The translations under genes were made by a program, and so were the position numbers. Shown one piece after another: positions 48,546 through 60,538 of a stretch of DNA of 64,000 nucleotides; positions within the stretch are counted from its first letter, which is position 1, and every line of letters starts with the position of its first letter. Under the pieces are notes generated by a model. It was not told the DNA's origin. It did no database searches and saw nothing but the letters and a program-made list of their open reading frames with translations. This DNA comes from Polyporus tsugae. Taxonomy: Eukaryota > Basidiomycota > Agaricomycetes > Polyporales > Polyporaceae. Location of the stretch: contig JAHRBS010000004.1 of NCBI GenBank assembly GCA_024305745.1, forward strand, positions 930,001-994,000, given 5' to 3'.

Positions 48546-48783
48546 TTGTATGTTGCGTGTGGACACGATTGTAGTTGTTAGACGAAGCTTTGAAGCTATA
48601 TATGCGTCATATTTTTAAGCGAGGACAAAACATGAGATAGAGTTGAGCGCGCCTATCTGCAGGCATCCGTCTTGAATCGACCGTCGTTCACATCCCAACA
48701 TGCCTCGTCCCATCTGCTTCCCTCCCAACTCTCCGCCACCACCCTCCTGGCCGATCTAAGCCTGCGTTTACATTGATCGTTCG

Positions 48784-50753
48784 ATGGCGGCGCGGTCCAA
48801 GAACACAGATCAGAACTTGTATTCGGGTTTGCCCGACATCCACATGAACACCGCCAAAGGAATGACCGTCGGCCTGCCCGATATCCACATGGCCACCGCC
48901 AGAGGCTTCACCGTCGACAAGGACATCAGGATGGAGACCGCCAAAGCAGGTACCACGGTTAAGGGTACGGCGTTCAAGATGTGGGAGAAGGAGCTCTTGG
49001 AGAGTCCAGAGGTCCGTAGGAAGGCCACCGTCGCCCAGCTCTGTGAGTAGTTTCTTTGACGCCACCCCGCCCACTCCAAGGGTCATCGCCATTTGAGTCC
49101 TTGTCCGATGAGACTTTTCTCACATTAAGGGTGCGATTCTAGATTTCCTCGATTATTACTTCAACCTCCTCGGTTATATCGCCGCGCGGAAGGACCGTCG
49201 CGCCAGGTTCGATGAGGACACTGCGAAGCGGGACCTCAGCCAGGCGGAGTATGCCCAGGAGTTCAAGTCTTATCGTGGCCGCGAACGCACCCTCCTCCGC
49301 AAGCGTCGTGTCAAGCTCAAGGTCAACCAGTTCCAGATCATCGCTCAGGTCGGCCAGGGAGGGTACGGCGAAGTCTTTCTTGCTCGCAAGGCCGACACCC
49401 GGGAGGTCTGCGCATTGAAGAAGATGAAGAAGCGGACCCTGTTCAAGATGGATGAGGTGAGTTCCTTGCAATTATTTCCGCAAACATACCTCTAATCAGG
49501 GATGTCCTAGGTCCGACATGTTCTCGTTGAGCGCGACATCTTGACCGCCACCAAGACACCGTGGCTGGTCCGTCTCCTGTACGCCTTCCAAGACCCACAA
49601 CACGTCTATCTCGCGATGGAATATGTTCCTGGAGGCGACTTCCGAACCCTCCTCAATAACGCCGGTGTCCTCAAGGAAGAGATTGCGAGATTCTATATTT
49701 CCGAGATGTTCGTCGGCGTCAATGAGCTGCACAAGTTGGGATATATCCATCGCGACTTGAAGCCAGAGGTGCGTGACGTTCTACCCCTCAGATTCCCTCA
49801 AGCTCTTCTCATCCTTTATCCAGAATTTCCTCTTGGATAGCACCGGCCACGTGAAGCTGACAGACTTCGGTTTGGCAACTGGTGCACTCAATCCGCAGAG
49901 GATAGAATCGCTCAGAGTCAAGGTAAGACAATGTGTGACGTGCTGGATTGGAGTATTCTGAACTTGTTACAGCTCGACAAAGTGAAAGACAATGAGATCG
50001 TCCACCTCTCAACCATGGAGAGACGGTCTATATACCGCTCGATGCGGCAACAGATTCCTCGGTACGCGGACTCGATCGTCGGCTCACCCGACTACATGGC
50101 GCCTGAGGTCCTCCGCGGAAAGCCCTACTCGTTCTCTGTCGACTACTGGTCTCTCGGCTGCATCCTGTTCGAGTTCCTCGCCGGCTTCCCCCCGTTCAGT
50201 GGCCGCACCCCCGAAGAGACCTGGACGAACCTGGACAAGTGGTCGACCGTGCTGCGAAGGCCCGAGTACGACGCGCCTGAGGATCAGGTCTTCAACTTGA
50301 CGGACATCGCCTGGGATGGTATCACTCGGTGCGCGCGCTGGATCGCCACAACCTCTGTCCGGCGATGATTGGCTGACTGTATTCCCGGGCAGGTTGATCG
50401 CGCACGCGAGCGTGCGGTACGCGACACTCGGTCAGATGCGCGAGCACCCGTTCTTCAAGAGCGTTCAGTGGGACGATCTCCGCGGCACGGACCCACCGTA
50501 CGTCCCTGAGCTGACGGGCGACGAGGACACGGGGTACTACGACGACTTCACGTCGCCGCAGGACATGGAGAAGTACGCGGAGGTCATCGAGAAGCAGCGG
50601 CACGTCGAGCGCGTCAAGGAGAAGGAGGAGCCTTTCTCGCGCGGCGTCTGGGTTGGGTTCACGTTCCGCAAGAACGGGCCGATGGCGATGGGTGGAGGAC
50701 GTGCATTTGGGGCGGGTGCTGACGACGATGGGGCGCTTGCGACAATTTTTTAG
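48784..50753 (+). CDS. DBF2: NDR-family protein kinase, DBF2/SID2 type
   Basis: Six exons (48784-49042, 49143-49456, 49511-49768, 49824-49922, 49973-50328, 50393-50753) give 548 residues. The N-terminal MOB-binding region ([16 protein letters not shown]…, then [17 protein letters not shown]) matches Dbf2/Sid2. The AGC kinase domain has the glycine loop GQGGYGEVF, the lysine in VCALKKM, HRDLKPEN, DFG in LTDFGLATG, an insert between DFG and MAPEV as in NDR kinases, and [13 protein letters not shown]. The C-terminal tail carries a hydrophobic motif, [14 protein letters not shown]. Dbf2/Sid2 with Mob1 drives mitotic exit and septation. Residues about 14-60 are three imperfect 15-residue repeats, unusual for the family. 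Confidence 0.96.
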
Positions 50754-51343
50754 GTTTCTGGTGGTGTGGTTGGCTGGCTTCGAGCGGGAAACTTTAGCGG
50801 TCAGAGGGCCAGGTGTGGCCGGTGGCCCATAAGCATTGTGCTCCTCAGAGAGGCTAGAGCCGTTCGTTTCAGATACTTCCGGCCTTGGTGTTGGGTGCCT
50901 GGTCTACGGTTGGAGCTAAGGACTAAGGATGTGATGTTCACGAGATGACCATTTACGACAGAGACCACGTAGATATTCAGGACGATACCCCGATCAAGTA
51001 GTCACAATCGCAGTCGGTGCCTCTTTATAGAACGAAATTGAATGACCGCCGCATCCATATGTTTCTAGAAGCTCTGCACAATTGTGTGGGGTGAATTGAT
51101 CTGCGTTCTCGGGTACCTTGCTCGATTACTGTCTAATTACTCCCCCTCAGTGCATTTTAGGTCGGAAGGAACAGCCATGTGGAATAATGCGGGTATACGA
51201 CTACATAGGTACAAAGGTATGGTAGAGTCATTACGAATTCGTGGATACATGCATGGAGAGACATCGACAGCACAGCAATGTACACGACAGTGGAGAATAA
51301 TCCCTCATCCAACCTGACGCTGGGAAGCCTGCAAATCCGAAGG
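50754..51343. other. Convergent intergenic region DBF2 / DHC1
   Basis: 590 bp, relatively AT-rich. It should hold both 3' ends. No dynein motor sequence continues here, which supports the stop of DHC1. Confidence 0.5.
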
Positions 51344-54300
51344 TTAGAACCTGCGCGGGGCTCCTACAAGACCTTCTATTGATTGATGCTCGAGGTCGTT
51401 GCGAGCCTTGAGGATCGCGGCGTGCATCTCCTTCATCGCGTTCCCGAGCTTGACGCCGAATCTGCTCAGGATGTCACGCTGCCAGGCGTCGTACTTGGCA
51501 TTCACGCGGGCCTGCACCTGCTCGTAGTCGATGACGCAAACGCCAAACGACTTCTGCGTCTCTGAGGTGTCAAAGGTTGACCGCGCTTTCTTGATCTCGG
51601 TGAGGAGCTGTTGCCAGTGGGCAAGCGAGTCGCCAAGGCGGTTGAAGACGTATTCCGTTTCGAGGTCCCACAGGGATTGGAATTGGAGCCATTTCGCGAC
51701 GTAGTCACGTAACGACTGAACCTTCTGCTCGATCAATGAGAATGGCCGCTCCAACATCGCATCAGGGAATTTGGTGAGCTGCAACGAAGTTAGCGATGCT
51801 CCAATAGATGGTTCAATGGAGACACACAAGGGAAGTATATGTTAGGTCTGTGACTGTATGTCCTTGCATCTGCAGTCCAATCTCGTAGCGTGAGCTCTGT
51901 ATCCGTCGTAGGCGACAGACGATACCTAGGGAGAGAAGCCATGAATGAAAGTTCATTTCAAGGCCAAATTGCCTACCTAGCCACTCGTGCAATTGGCGGA
52001 CCCATACTGCACGGGCATGCTCGATGGGCGGATCCAAGAAGATGACCTGGTTTTGGATACGGATTTCATGAATGATCGGCGTCAAGACCAACTGTCCTTC
52101 TGCAGACTGAGAGAGCCGATAATTAGCGGGTGCATCTGTACAATGAACGAGCACCAACCAACCTTGTCGTCCTTGGAACGCTTGTCTCGACGCTTGTTGA
52201 GAGTGATGGGCTCCCGTCGTTCATTGTCATCCGTTCGTTCGAATTCACTGCACCATTGTTGGATGACGTGTGTCACTCGCTGGAGGAGGATGCCTTCTAT
52301 CCGTTGGTCAAGCTCCGCTACCCAATGGTCGAGATTCGCGTAACCCTCCAAGTTCAATCGGTCAATCTACAGCAGAACAGTGTGAGCTGGAGCGATGCCG
52401 CAAGTGGTACAATCCTTACCGCTGCTTGTACTTTACCCAAGAGCTCGCGGAATGCTTCCGCAGTGTATGGGCATGTCGAAAGCTCCTCAACGGACCGCAG
52501 GATATCCTTGTACAGATCGATAACATTGTTCGTCTTGTCCTGAAAGTAATCATACATCGCGTCAGAATAACACAAAGAGAGCCTCGAAGCGTCTCGATAT
52601 ACCTGGAGGATGGACACGACGCTGGCAAATTCTCTGACGAATTGAATATGTCGATTGTCGCGGGCACCATCACCAGAAACATATCTTGCGGTATCATACT
52701 GGTTGACAAAGTAGTCCCATCGGATGTTCATGCCTATGCAGCGGATTTGAGTATGTGAACTAGTCGTCTGTCGCCCGACTCACCGCGGGTGACCATTCGT
52801 TGTGCCTCGTTTCGGTATTCCGCAACAAGCCACTCGATTCCCTTGTTGTTCTCCACCAAATCCAGAGTCTGGCCATAGGTCCGTACGGTTTCCATCAAGC
52901 TGACTGCGTGAGGATATACGCGCTTGGCATCCTTTGCCATGTTCGTGATCGCATGTGGTACCTGGAAGTTCTGCCAAAGAAGGTTGCGAACCTCCTTGAA
53001 CAGCGTAATGATCTGGGGGTCGAAGTTTACTGCAAGCTGGAAGCCTCCAGCGCGCAAGCGCACGATTTCGAACAGTCGCCCGCCAACGCCCATGTCGCGT
53101 CGGTTGATATCGTGCAGCCATGCTTCGTAGACAGGTCGAACGTCGAGCTTTTTGCGGAACGCCGAAGACTCGGACTGGAGTTTCTGACCCTCGGCGTAAA
53201 GCTCCCAACCCTTTCCGAGGACGTCCTCGACGCGCTTCATGTACGTCTGCAGCTGGCGGTCGATCTGCCGCGCCCAAGTGATGGCACCGGAGATTGGAGG
53301 AAGGTCCCGCATTTGCGACATGTGGTACGCTTCGGAGAACCGATATTGCGTTTTAAACTGAAGACCGTGAACAAACCGTGCATTCTATGACGCGGAATCA
53401 CTAACCTTGTCGTGTAAACGCTTGATGTCCTCCTTCACGGAGTCGATGAGCTGTGTCTGATACTCCTGGATCGCACCACGGATCTGCACGAAAACACGAG
53501 TTAGATGAGCGACAGAGCTAGTCGAATTTCGGCACACATACCTTGGGGCGAACAAAGAGCGCGTTGAACTTCGAGAACACGCGGAACATCTCGTTTGCAT
53601 TACGGGCCGTCCCCAACCTGTCTCGCAGACGCGCGATAATTTGGTTCTCCACGCGAGCGACGCGTTCGTTGTACGCGTTCTCAGCAGCGACCCAAATTTC
53701 ACTACCCTCTGCGGGGACGTTAACAAATGTTCTATAGGAGAGATGGGACTACTCGCCTGTCGATACGTCAAGGACGTCTATCCTTTTCATGACCTCGTAG
53801 GCTTCCTTCACCTCAGCCTCCATATCCATGGTGCCCATCTCCGAACCCACACCGCTAAGACCCTTTGTGGGGCCAGTCATGACGGCGAGCTGCTCGTGCT
53901 GCTTCCGCCAATCACGCAGATAACGGATGCGGTCCTGGAGCTTCGCGTGCGCGGGGGTGACCTTGATCGGAATGAACTTCTCCTGACGCTTGCGGGTGAC
54001 CTCACGCGCGACGTTGGTGAACTCCTTCATGTGGTCGTCCCAGGTGCGGAAGATGGCCATGGTTTGGGAGAGCAACCGTTCAAATGTCTCGTAGGGCATG
54101 TAGAGCAGTCGATGAGATGTGAGGACGCGCAGGAGCTGGTCGTTGAAGTCCTTGGAGATCGCTTCGACGAGAGGTAGAGCGCGACGGATGGGGTAGGGAG
54201 ATAGCCGGAGCTTGCGGTTGATGTGGCCAAAGATGAGGACAACTGCCTCCTGGATCTTGTCGAGGTCAGTGGCGGACAGCAGCTCGTTCAGGGGGAAATC

Positions 54301-55499
54301 CTTCATGAGCTGGTTGTACTTGTGTACTACGGTGCGCCGCGTTCAGGAAACAAGCAGTAATGGTGTCCCACCGAAGAGCTTACCGGTGTCCGTCGCGTCC
54401 CTCAGACCGGTGTCCGCGATGAAACTGACGGTTGCATGGAACCGCTTCGCATTCCGGAGACAATCCATGACCATGTTGACCTCTTCGCTCCGGAGTTGCG
54501 TCTCGATGCCTTCGAGTGCGCGCTCCAAACTGAGCCAAAAGTTGATCTCCTGCGACGCAGTTCCGGAGCCAACGTCCCGTGTCAGCTTGGTGACGGTCTG
54601 AATAGACTTGATCCATTGGTTGACGTGACTCTGGAGGGAGTTGAGGAAGGAGCTATCGTTGAGCTGCTTCGCAGGAATATCGGATATACTAGGCCTTGCG
54701 CCAGATGTACGGGCCTGCTCGACAATGCGTTGAACGAGAGGGTGGATGATCAGGTGGGTTTCGGGGATTTCGACGTTCTGCTGAAGGTGGAGGAGGGAGA
54801 GCTCGAGCTCGGCAAATTTCTTCTTGGTGACAGGGATGCCTGTGTCAAGGATAAGAATTCAGGGGAACCGGCCATCGCACAAGAGACTGACCCATTTTGC
54901 CGTCGCCGTCCTTGCCTCCACCACGGGCCAAGGCAAATGCTTCGAAATATGGCTTCATGGCACCGCTGATGAGAGCATGTAAACTTTCATAGGGAGTCTC
55001 ATCGCTGCCAAAGAGGTTCATGATTTGGAGTTGAGTTGCCAAAGGGGATGTGGGATCGAGGATGGGGCCTCGCTTGATGATTGCAAGAGTCGTGACATGA
55101 GAGGGGTCGTAAGTGAGTGTCTGGGTAAGCTTGTAGGAGTATGTGGGCAGGGCGTCCTCGGCTGGAGACACTCAATATATGCACAAAGAGAAACGGTGAG
55201 CTAAACTCACTTTCTTGTTCGTCCTTCTTCTTTACGACATAGAGGACGCCGGTGCCCTCTGCTGCGAAGCGCGAGACACGGTCGTGAAAGTCCTCGTCGA
55301 AGATGGATTCCAGATCCTCTGACGGGGCTGGGAGAATGGGCGGAAGGAGAGAGAGGAGATATGAACGAAAGACTGAGGGATCGAAGGAAATGGCGGGCTC
55401 TGGGATGCCGTCGTGAAGATCGCCATTGCCGTTGAGTGTGCCATTGGTACGAGCGGAACCGTTTGTTAAAGGAGCCAGAGGCGACTCCACGCCTGCCAT
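51344..55499 (-). CDS. DHC1: Cytoplasmic dynein heavy chain, N-terminal (tail) half
   Basis: The multi-exon gene starts at 55499 and encodes roughly 1200 residues that match only the tail of dynein heavy chain (DHC_N1). Examples: [24 protein letters not shown] part near 55000, [22 protein letters not shown] (about 54530), [20 protein letters not shown] (about 54110), the dimerising segment [22 protein letters not shown] (about 53300), and [12 protein letters not shown]. The last conserved part, [18 protein letters not shown]…FDYEQVQ-like, ends at [10 protein letters not shown], and a stop follows at 51344. No linker, AAA modules or stalk follow before the next gene. The tail dimerises and binds intermediate and light intermediate chains. 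In Agaricomycetes the heavy chain is known to be split into such a tail gene and a separate motor gene. The intron 53709-53756 starts with GC. Confidence 0.93.
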
Positions 55500-56006
55500 G
55501 GTGACCGAGTATGTCTATTCCACAGAAGGTCTAAGCGTCGGACCCGGATGGTTTGAGAAGATGAGCAGGGGAGAAGATCCACGAAGTGGCTGAGGGACGC
55601 GTCAGATTGTGACTTGTTCGCGGAGGGGCGGAGAGGGCGATGTAGAAGGCCGAAAGACGGTATATACGCGCCGAAGATGCTTGCGGGGTAACAGACGGCG
55701 TGGGGGACGTCGAGCGACGAGAGTCGGTCGGTGGTGGCGATGGGGAGAGGCGGAGAGAGGATGGCAGGCGAACAGATCCAGCGCAGAACGATCTCCCAAA
55801 CGAAACATGCATCATCATGCGCACAGGCGCTGAGACTCAGAGCGAGGCGGAGAACAGGAACATGTGAGCAGTGGCAGAGGTGCGCATGCGCTTCGGATCT
55901 TGGCCTCCCCCTGCCGTCCTCCGACGCCCGTCCATAAAACTCTTCTGCACACCACTCATCGCGTCCGACCCCTCCCAGCCAGTGCCCGAGCTAGAGCCAG
56001 TGCCCG
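55500..56006. promoter_or_regulatory. Divergent promoter DHC1 / E2 gene
   Basis: 507 bp between start codons. No specific motif was identified. Confidence 0.35.
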
Positions 56007-57739
56007 ATGCTCCTCAGACACCCCGTCGCGCTCGCAACGAGTTGCCGCTCATTACCCCGCGCTCTCTTCCACTCTTCGCGCGCGCACTATGCTCTCAAAC
56101 GCTTCAAGCTGGCTGACATTGGCGAGGGTATCACAGAGGTCGAGGTCATCAAGTGGTTCGTACACTTCACTTCTCTAATCCATGGGCTCCATGCTCATGC
56201 TCCATGTCCTCTCCGTTGACCACCAGGAACATTCAGCCATCCACACCCGTGAACACATTTGACCCTCTATGTGAAGTCCAGAGTGACAAGGCGAGCGTCG
56301 AGATTACGAGTCCCTATGACGGTATCGTCAAGGAGCTCTTTGTCGAGGAGGGCGCAGTAGCCAAGGTCGGCCAGGACCTCTGCACCATCGAAGTAGCCGA
56401 CGACCCCTCAGAGTCCGACGCGTCTCATTCGGATCCTTTACATGCTGCTCCAAGCACTCCGCCTGAGCACACGCAACCTCTGGCGCCTCCTTCTGATGTT
56501 CCTTCACCCCAGCATGCTGAACCCGCGGCTCCGGCACGTCGACCACATCCGCTCGACCCTAACGCGCCACAGCAGCCTGGTACCTCTCATGCCTTCGCTC
56601 GCGATGTGCTCGCGACCCCTTCTGTTCGCCATCACGCGCGTGAGCACAACGTGGACCTTAATAAGCTTGCGCCAGGAAGCGGCAAGGACGGCCGCATCGA
56701 GAAGCGCGACGTCGATGCATTCTTGAAGGGGGGAATGGCACAACACGCTCAACCACACTATGCACATCCCGTCGCGCACCAGGTTGGTCATGACGTCACC
56801 GTCGAGTTGAGCCGCACGCGGTTCAACATGTGGAAGGCTATGGAAAAGGTCAGTCTCTCGTCCAGTGTTTACGCGTAGAGTACTAAGCAATCGCTTCAGA
56901 GTCTGGCTATTCCCCAGTTCAGGTATGTTGCACTCTCATACGACTGGCAGTCCCATATGCTAACTTCATCGGACAGCTGTTCTACGAGTCTCGACATCAC
57001 AGAACTGCACAACCTGCTCCCCACCCTGAACTCCCACATACCCAAACACTACCTCTCGCCATCCGCACAGCCGTCCCACGCATCACAAGTCATCTCCCCC
57101 GCATCCTTCTACGCCCCTCCAGCAGCCCCCGAGGTCCCCGCGTCCGGCCATTACACCCGCCTCACGTACCTCCCCATCCTCCTCAAGACGCTCGCAAAAG
57201 CGATGCACGAGTGGCCGCTTTTCCGCGCGTCCATCGCGTCAGACGGCGCGAGTTCGAGCGCGAGCAGGCCGACGATGACCCTCCGCCCGCACGCGGACAT
57301 CAGCATTGCGCTCTCGACCCCGACCGGCCTGTACACGCCCACGATCCAGGCCGTCGACGGCCAGAGCGTGTACGCGCTCGCGTCGCAGCTCAAGCACATC
57401 TCCCACCTCGGCAGGCAGGTCCCGTGCGCGCTCACGCCCAAGGAGATGCCGAAGCGCGGCGGGACGATCAGCGTGTCGAACGTCGGGGGAGTTGGGGCGA
57501 TCGAGAGCGCCGCGCCGGTGTTGGTCCCTGGCGGGGGTGTGGCGATTGTGGCTATTGGACGGGCCAAGTGGGTGTGGGACGTTGACAGGGAAGACGGGCA
57601 GGGCGAGCGGAGGCTGAAGCTCGGGGTAAGCTGGTCGGCGGACCACCGTGTGGTGGAGGGTGCGGAGCTCGTCGCGTTCATGGAAACTTGGAGGAGCTGG
57701 GTTGAGGCGCCACAGAGACTCATTGCCGATAGCACATAA
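56007..57739 (+). CDS. Branched-chain 2-oxoacid dehydrogenase E2 (lipoamide acyltransferase)
   Basis: Four exons (56007-56155, 56227-56848, 56900-56922, 56977-57739) give 518 residues. A mitochondrial presequence rich in R, S and A comes first. The lipoyl domain follows: FKLADIGEGITEVEVIKW with the lipoyl lysine in SDKASVEI. A proline-rich linker, a peripheral-subunit-binding domain (TPSVRHHAREHNVDLNKLAPG) and the catalytic acyltransferase domain complete it. The E2 core transfers the branched acyl group to CoA in valine, leucine and isoleucine breakdown. The ending SWSADHRVVEGAEL carries the active-site His, but the usual HxxxDG is HRVVEG here (Asp to Glu). Exon 3 is just 23 nt. Related pyruvate or 2-oxoglutarate E2 are less likely, given GEGI-TE-EV in the lipoyl domain. 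Confidence 0.93.
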
Positions 57740-57934
57740 ACCTCGAAGGATCCGACGCACCTGCGGAGGCGCATCCCTCGAGCAGGACCTGCAGTAGATT
57801 AGTGTACTTTGTGTAACTTAAAACGATCGCTCGGTGCAAAACTATTCCATTGAAAATACATCCATACATCCAAAGTGGCGATTACGTGACTTTACAATAC
57901 TTGTTGGACGTAACATGGGCATAGGTACGGTACG

Positions 57935-60133
57935 TCAATTCCCAGCATTGTCCCGTGGGCTCCCGATGACGATGCTGCCATAGTTGGGATTCAGATTGGA
58001 ACCCCCACGCTGTATAGCAGGCTTGGGCGACGCGTTCAGGAGGGTCCCGTCAGCTTCAGCAGCTCGGGCTCGGGCGATAGGCATGGGACTCAGGTTCCGA
58101 CTTCCGACCAAGGGCGTAGATTCGCCGACATCGGGAAGGGAGTGGGTACCGACGCGGTACTCGACAATTCTAAGGTGACCATCCGTGAGCACGAGATATG
58201 CTCATGAAGGACGAACGCGAGGATCATACCCTTTCATGACGGCAGCATTTTTCATGCGAGAGGCTCGCCGCTTAGAGACGTTATCTTCGTAACGGTCAGT
58301 CTCGTCAACGATCTCTTCCGAGATGATCTCCTCGATGATATCTTCAAGAGTGATCACACCGATAGCGCCACCCTCTATACCTGGGGTACGGCTTAGGAGG
58401 AGCAGATGGGCGCGACCTGTTTGGCTGAGATGAAGACTGTAAATGCGAGGCAGCATCGTGGTAGGTCTAAAAGACGTACAAATAATCCAAGGCTTGGAAA
58501 CAATTGATGGTAGGTGGCGCTTCGGGTAGGAGTGACAGGGGAAGTTCAGAAGCCGGGATAGATGACGAGGGGTCGTAAATAGACAACTGACAACTCAATT
58601 AGAGCGAGAACGAACCATGGAGAGTAGCAAGGAGGGAATTACCGTCTTGATAAGGAGAATGCCAATGAAGGCGAGCGGGTGTCCGGGCTTGTGAACGGGA
58701 ATGCGCGAATAGCCACTCCGTAAGCTGTGAGAAAGTCAATCTAACTGTTGGATGTCGAACAGAGGGAGGACGAACAGGTAGTCGACGGTGCCATGGTCTA
58801 ACACGCGATCTGCGCTAATTGTGACAACGTCCTGGAGACGAAGGTGTGAGCTTGTGAGCTATTCTGAGGATCTATAGAAAGCGACTGACCTGCATTGGTG
58901 TCATGATCTGTTCGACCTGTTTGTTGTTCAACTCGAGAACACCGTTGAGTATGCTGATTTCATCGTCGCGAAGGGGTTCCTCGCCCTGACGGTGGAAGGC
59001 GAGGAAAGAACGGAGCTCTGCTTTCTTGTAGGTATGTGTCTCGTCATGGCCGAGGACAAAGTCGAGCAACTTGGCGATAGGCCAAGCAATAGGCGCTGCA
59101 GAGAGTCAATATTAGGCAAGTGAGAAAGGGCAAAGGGGCTGACCGAAGAGGTACATCATGGCCAATACGACTGGTGTACAGGACGCGCCGACTGAGAGGC
59201 CGTAACGGACACTGACGGCTTGGGGGATGATTCTAGAAGAAGTGATAATGATAAGTGACTGGTAGGGTGGTATAATATAGAGAAGCACGTACTCTCTGGA
59301 AGACGGAGAATGGTGAAGGATGTCTAGAAACGTGGATTATAGTGGGCAGAATGACATACCCGAATATGACTACAAGGATGAGGATTTGTTCAGAATGTGA
59401 GAAGAGCAACAAGAAGGATATTGCGTACCAATCATGGTGGTAGAGATAGCTATGGCAGCGACGCCGCCGCCAAGCTGGAGATGGTATGTCAAGGGAGAAG
59501 GATGGGAAAAAGAAGAGGCTTGGCTTACGGCACTGTCCAAGAATATGGGCAAACTTTCGTTGACAATCTAAGATGTCCAAAGGGAACATATAAGGGGAAG
59601 ACATCTGGGTTGGTGAGGGAGGAGACGTACTACGTTTCCAAGGAGTAGAACCTGGAGGAGAGAGATGGAGGAGAGAATGAATTAGGACGAGAGGAATGAA
59701 GGAGATGGACGTACGACGAGGACCCAGTGGCGACCGCGTTGAAGTAGAGAAAGGACTGGAAGGGGAGTTAGAGGAGAGAGAGAGGATGAGAGATAAGAGA
59801 GAATGGTACCTTTCTGGGCATTCTTGCGTTCCTTGGGGTCGTCTGAGGAAGTGGAAAGAACACGGAGGTGGAGCTGGTCGAGACCCATTAAACCGAGGGT
59901 GAGGCTGGAAAGAGAGGTGGGGGGTGAGGACGGGGGAAGTTGAAAGAGGGCAAGACGGACCCTGCGAAGACACCACCGGCGAGGACGAGGCAAACGCTGA
60001 CGATGAGCCTGTACCAGAAGTCAGGAGAGCCGAATTCCTCGCCGGGCTCGTCGGATGCATCTGGAACGTCGAGTAAGCTGGAGGGAAAGGCATGTGCAGG
60101 GGAGAGGGAGGAGAGTAAGAGACGTAGAAGCAT
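57935..60133 (-). CDS. MAM3: MAM3/CNNM-type membrane protein with DUF21 and CBS domains
   Basis: The gene starts at 60133 and ends at 57935. A signal-peptide-like start ([16 protein letters not shown]) is followed by a first membrane helix and [18 protein letters not shown], the DUF21 signature. [13 protein letters not shown], [51 protein letters not shown] and [17 protein letters not shown] continue the CNNM fold. The CBS pair runs from [25 protein letters not shown] to [29 protein letters not shown] and Mam3 are linked to Mg or Mn homeostasis at vacuole or plasma membrane. Exons between the DUF21 helices are tiny: 18 nt (VLLLGN), 10 nt (59360-59369) and probably 3 nt (59293-59295). The C-terminal tail is disordered. 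Confidence 0.94.
59293..59295 (-). other. MAM3: Putative 3-nt microexon of MAM3
   Basis: Going down the minus strand, the 10-nt exon 59369-59360 ends in GG, then a 64-nt intron starts GTATGT and ends CCAG at 59296. Three bases AGA follow, then a consensus donor GTACGT at 59292. The next 60-nt intron ends TTCTAG at 59233. Inclusion gives GGA-GAA, that is the Gly-Glu of the conserved FGEIIPQ motif. Skipping it would join the flanks in frame but lose the conserved Glu and need one 127-nt intron instead of two normal ones. Confidence 0.7.
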
Positions 60134-60538
60134 ATTCAGAGAAGAGGACGGACGGACGGACGGGGTGGACTGGAGAAGGGGACGAGCACAAGAGACGAGG
60201 CTCGGCGGAACTCAAGAGAGAGAGAGAGAGCGAGCTCCGCGGGCGATCGGCGCGCGGCTGGCCGTCGAGCGTCTAGGCGCGTCAGGTCCTCTGTCACGTG
60301 CGACGCGTTCTGTGCTGCAGTGAGTTTGTGCTTTTTTGGCGAGTGAGCGTGGATGGCCTCTAGGCTGAGTCTCTCTCGGGCCCTGGTCGCAGTCTCAGGC
60401 TGCACGGTGAGTGCGAGCAGCTGCCCTTCGCTCACCGCTTTCTTCGCCCGCCGCCGTCTTCTCACCCGCTCTTCCTCCGGCAGACTCTCTTCTCGCTTCT
60501 TTCCTCCGTCGCCGACCGCGAATCGTCATACACACATC

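Noticed and set aside
51240..51343. Possible extra 3' exon of DHC1
   Set aside because: Splicing would need a poor donor (GTCTTG), and the added residues do not resemble the dynein linker.
59233..60093. 286-codon minus-strand frame within MAM3
   Set aside because: It passes through several MAM3 introns and ignores conserved DUF21 exons in other frames; it is an artefact of stop-poor introns.
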